Source: an uncultured Actinomycetes bacterium
GTDB taxonomy: Bacteria > Actinomycetota > Thermoleophilia > Miltoncostaeales > Miltoncostaeaceae
Assembly: GCA_903928615.1 (NCBI GenBank)
Contig: CAIYRJ010000309.1
Location: 1 to 5,442, forward strand
Length of the DNA stretch: 5,442 nucleotides
Direction: 5' to 3'
This document shows positions 5,051 through 5,442 of the stretch, in pieces; positions within the stretch are counted from its first letter, which is position 1, and every line of letters begins with the position of its first letter. The notes under the pieces were generated by a model. It was given only the letters and a program-made list of their open reading frames with translations, ran no database searches and had not been told where the DNA came from. The position numbers and the translations under genes are program-made.

Positions 5051-5442
5051 ATGGATCTCTCGATCGTCGTGCCCGCCTACAACGAGGAGCGTCGGCTGCA
5101 GCCGACGCTCGATGGCTGGGCCGCGTGGATGGACGGCTTCGCCGGCTCGGTGGAGCTGGTGGTGAGCGATGACGGCAGCAGCGACGGCACGGCTGCTCTG
5201 GTGGAGCGCGCGGCGGCGCGCGATTCGCGCATCCGGCTGAACCGGCTGGCGGAGAACCGCGGCAAGGGCGGGGCCGTGCGGTCGGGCATGCTGGCGGCCA
5301 TCGGCGAGTACCGCTTCTACGTGGACGCCGACATGAACATCGCGCCCTTCCACGTGGATCCGGCGCTGGCGCTGCTGCGCTCGGGGGTGGCCGACGTGGT
5401 CACGGGCAAGCGCAGCCTGGCGGCCTACGCGGAGACCGAGAA
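5051..5442 (+). CDS. Family 2 glycosyltransferase, dolichyl/polyprenyl-phosphate hexose synthase-like (partial)
   Basis: The enzyme most likely transfers a sugar from a nucleotide donor to a polyprenyl phosphate or similar lipid carrier at the inner face of the membrane. The 130 visible residues are the start of a GT-A fold. LSIVVPAYNEERRL (3-16) is the donor-binding first strand, and VVSDDGSSDGTAAL (37-50) holds the nucleotide-binding acidic pair Asp40-Asp41. NRGKGGAVRSGML (69-81) is typical of the ALG5/DPM-like subgroup, and YVDADMN (90-96) contains the metal-binding DxD (Asp92-Asp94). The rest of the catalytic domain and any membrane segments lie beyond the window. The ATG at 5051 puts the first strand at residue 3, as is normal for the family. 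No Shine-Dalgarno sequence precedes it (CCCTCCTG instead). It diverges from the propeller gene across 71 bases. A perfect palindrome covers codons 13-20. The GT2 call is firm; the exact donor and acceptor are not determined. Confidence 0.93.
   Translation, partial: MDLSIVVPAYNEERRLQPTLDGWAAWMDGFAGSVELVVSDDGSSDGTAALVERAAARDSRIRLNRLAENRGKGGAVRSGMLAAIGEYRFYVDADMNIAPFHVDPALALLRSGVADVVTGKRSLAAYAETE
5087..5110. repeat. Perfect 24-bp palindrome inside the glycosyltransferase start region
   Basis: The 24 bases are their own reverse complement, with 12-base arms and no spacer, centred on CTGCAG between 5098 and 5099. As RNA they give a 10-bp stem (GAGCGTCGGC with GCCGACGCTC) closed by the tetraloop UGCA. 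The palindrome matches codons 13-20 of the glycosyltransferase exactly, in frame. It could be a dimeric regulator's operator downstream of the promoter, an mRNA hairpin that slows translation, or chance. Confidence 0.9.

Overview
The window is GC-rich DNA with dense, mostly minus-strand genes, short gaps, GTG starts and 4-base stop/start overlaps. This is typical of a high-GC actinobacterium. Two features suggest the class Thermoleophilia (Solirubrobacter-like lineages). One is the streptogramin-lyase-like propeller protein carrying an Ig-like module with a YQWQRC motif. The other is the secreted protein with an Ala-rich leader. This placement comes from family habits, not from a database match.

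Layout. Positions 1-632 (minus) hold the N-terminal 210 codons of a TrpB2-type tryptophan synthase beta chain; its 3' end lies outside the window. Upstream of it on the same strand is a tight three-gene block, in transcription order: an OmpR/PhoB-type response regulator (3120-2434), a membrane sensor histidine kinase (2437-1115) and a small secreted protein of unknown function (1118-675). Both junctions in the block are GTGA overlaps, where the GTG start shares bases with the TGA stop. trpB2 follows 42 bases later with its own good ribosome binding site. Positions 3121-3185 separate the divergent regulator from a tRNA-Phe(GAA) gene (3186-3258, plus). A perfect 11-bp GC hairpin (3263-3297) sits between the tRNA and the end of the convergent gene 4979-3303. 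That gene encodes an exported 558-residue protein with a Vgb-like beta-propeller, an Ig-like module and a C-terminal beta domain. A 71-base gap separates it from a divergent family 2 glycosyltransferase (5051 onward, plus), which runs off the right edge.

How the parts work together. The kinase and regulator form a complete phosphorelay with all key residues present. The secreted protein is translationally tied to them and is the best candidate here for an undescribed accessory, either a sensor partner or an output. The response regulator and propeller genes lack a clear Shine-Dalgarno sequence. Each has a TANNNT hexamer exactly 6 bases before its ATG, which suggests leaderless transcripts. 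A perfect 24-bp palindrome occupies codons 13-20 of the glycosyltransferase. No CRISPR array, insertion sequence, integrase or phage gene is visible, and no stretch over 300 bases lacks a gene.
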